6,966 nucleotides of DNA from Flavobacteriales bacterium UBA720. GTDB lineage: Bacteria > Bacteroidota > Bacteroidia > Flavobacteriales > Weeksellaceae. This document shows, one piece after another, positions 6,459-6,966 of this stretch (position 1 is the stretch's first letter; every line of letters begins with the position of its first letter). The notes beneath the pieces are model-generated. The model saw only the letters and a list, made by a program, of their open reading frames with translations, was not told the origin of the DNA and searched no databases. Both the position numbers and the translations under genes were made by a program. Location: the NCBI GenBank assembly GCA_002297505.1, contig DBLQ01000110.1, positions 82,332-89,297 of the forward strand, written 5' to 3'.

Positions 6459-6966
6459 ATGAAATATACATAACAGAAAAAAAAGATACACGTTCCGGTT
6501 TTGGAGCAGGTTTAGCAGAACTGGCTGACACCAATCCCAATGTAGTTGCACTTTGTGCAGATCTCATCGGGTCTCTTAAAATGGAAAAATTCATCGAAAA
6601 AGCGCCGGAAAGGTTCTTCCAGACCGGAATAGCAGAAGCCAATATGATGGGAATGGCTGCCGGGCTTACCATTAATGGCAAGATTCCTTTTGCAGGAACT
6701 TTTGCTAACTTTGCAACGTCCAGAGTTTATGACCAGATCCGCCAGTCGATTGCTTACTCTAACAAAAATGTAAAAATTGCCGCTTCTCACGCGGGTGTCA
6801 CTTTGGGTGAGGATGGCGCCACGCACCAGGTTTTGGAAGACATCGGAATGATGAAAATGCTTCCTGGAATGACCGTGATCAATCCTTGTGATTACAATCA
6901 GACCAAAGCAGCAACGCTTGCCGCTGCCAAGCACGAAGGCCCTGTTTATCTGAGATTCGGACGTCC
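6459..6966 (+). CDS. tkt: Transketolase, C-terminal half; apparent frameshift at codon 5, 3' end outside window
   Basis: This gene encodes the pyrimidine-binding domain, and later the C-terminal domain, of transketolase, the partner of the half at 5484-6335. The frame is open from 6473 to the window edge: TEKKDTRSGFGAGLAELA..., then GIAEANMMGMAAGL, where the Glu at 6635-6637 is the predicted catalytic residue that activates the TPP aminopyrimidine, then FANFATSRVYDQIRQSIAYS, ASHAGVTLGEDGATHQ and PVYLRFGR. The expected start is ATG 6459 (compare MKYTYTEKKD, recalled from relatives), but the DNA reads ATG AAA TAT ACA TAA: one base appears to be missing from codon 5, and the ATG is out of frame with the rest. 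The correct frame is open back to the TAG at 6380 but holds no ATG, only a TTG at 6386. Either this is a true frameshift, a sequence error, or translation begins at a rare start codon. The body of the gene looks fully conserved. Confidence 0.85.

Noticed and set aside
6468..6484. Programmed ribosomal frameshift at the start of the C-terminal transketolase half
   Set aside because: No slippery heptamer precedes the TAA at 6471, and the A8 run comes after the stop, so standard slippage could not bypass it.
6512..6934. 140-codon minus-strand open frame
   Set aside because: It is antisense to conserved C-terminal transketolase sequence.

Overview
The window looks like chromosomal DNA from a flavobacterium (Bacteroidota), most like the Chryseobacterium/Weeksellaceae group. 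This rests on two extracellular proteins ending in type IX secretion (T9SS) sorting domains, AT-rich intergenic DNA with TAnnTTTG-type promoter boxes, no Shine-Dalgarno sequences before the genes, and a transketolase encoded as two half-genes. No RNA gene, insertion sequence, CRISPR array or phage feature was seen, and no stretch over 300 bases lacks a gene.

Layout. Positions 1-533 hold the 3' end of a secreted protein (CUB-like domain plus T9SS sorting domain), closed by a hairpin terminator. Positions 696-2843 hold a complete 715-residue secreted zinc metalloprotease of the reprolysin/M12B type. Its last ~175 residues are homologous to the first gene, so the two are tandem paralogues. A second terminator separates it from a convergent minus-strand gene (2892-3719), a member of the SAM hydroxide adenosyltransferase (DUF62) family. 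A short AT-rich divergent promoter region (3720-3823) leads into phoH on the plus strand (3824-4777). Next are a small outer-membrane beta-barrel protein (4826-5308) with its own terminator, and then the N-terminal (5484-6335) and C-terminal (6459 to the window end) halves of transketolase.

The genes do not form one pathway. The two proteases are a secreted proteolysis pair. The SAM hydrolase-like gene and phoH are divergent housekeeping genes. The beta-barrel protein is a separate surface protein. The transketolase halves should assemble into one enzyme of the non-oxidative pentose phosphate pathway.

The most notable points are three. The C-terminal transketolase gene has an apparent one-base deletion at codon 5, so its natural ATG runs into TAA after four codons. 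The SAM hydrolase homologue has proline where the family's catalytic histidine is expected. A small heptamer/inverted-repeat element lies between the transketolase halves. I saw no clear sign of a previously undescribed multi-gene system.
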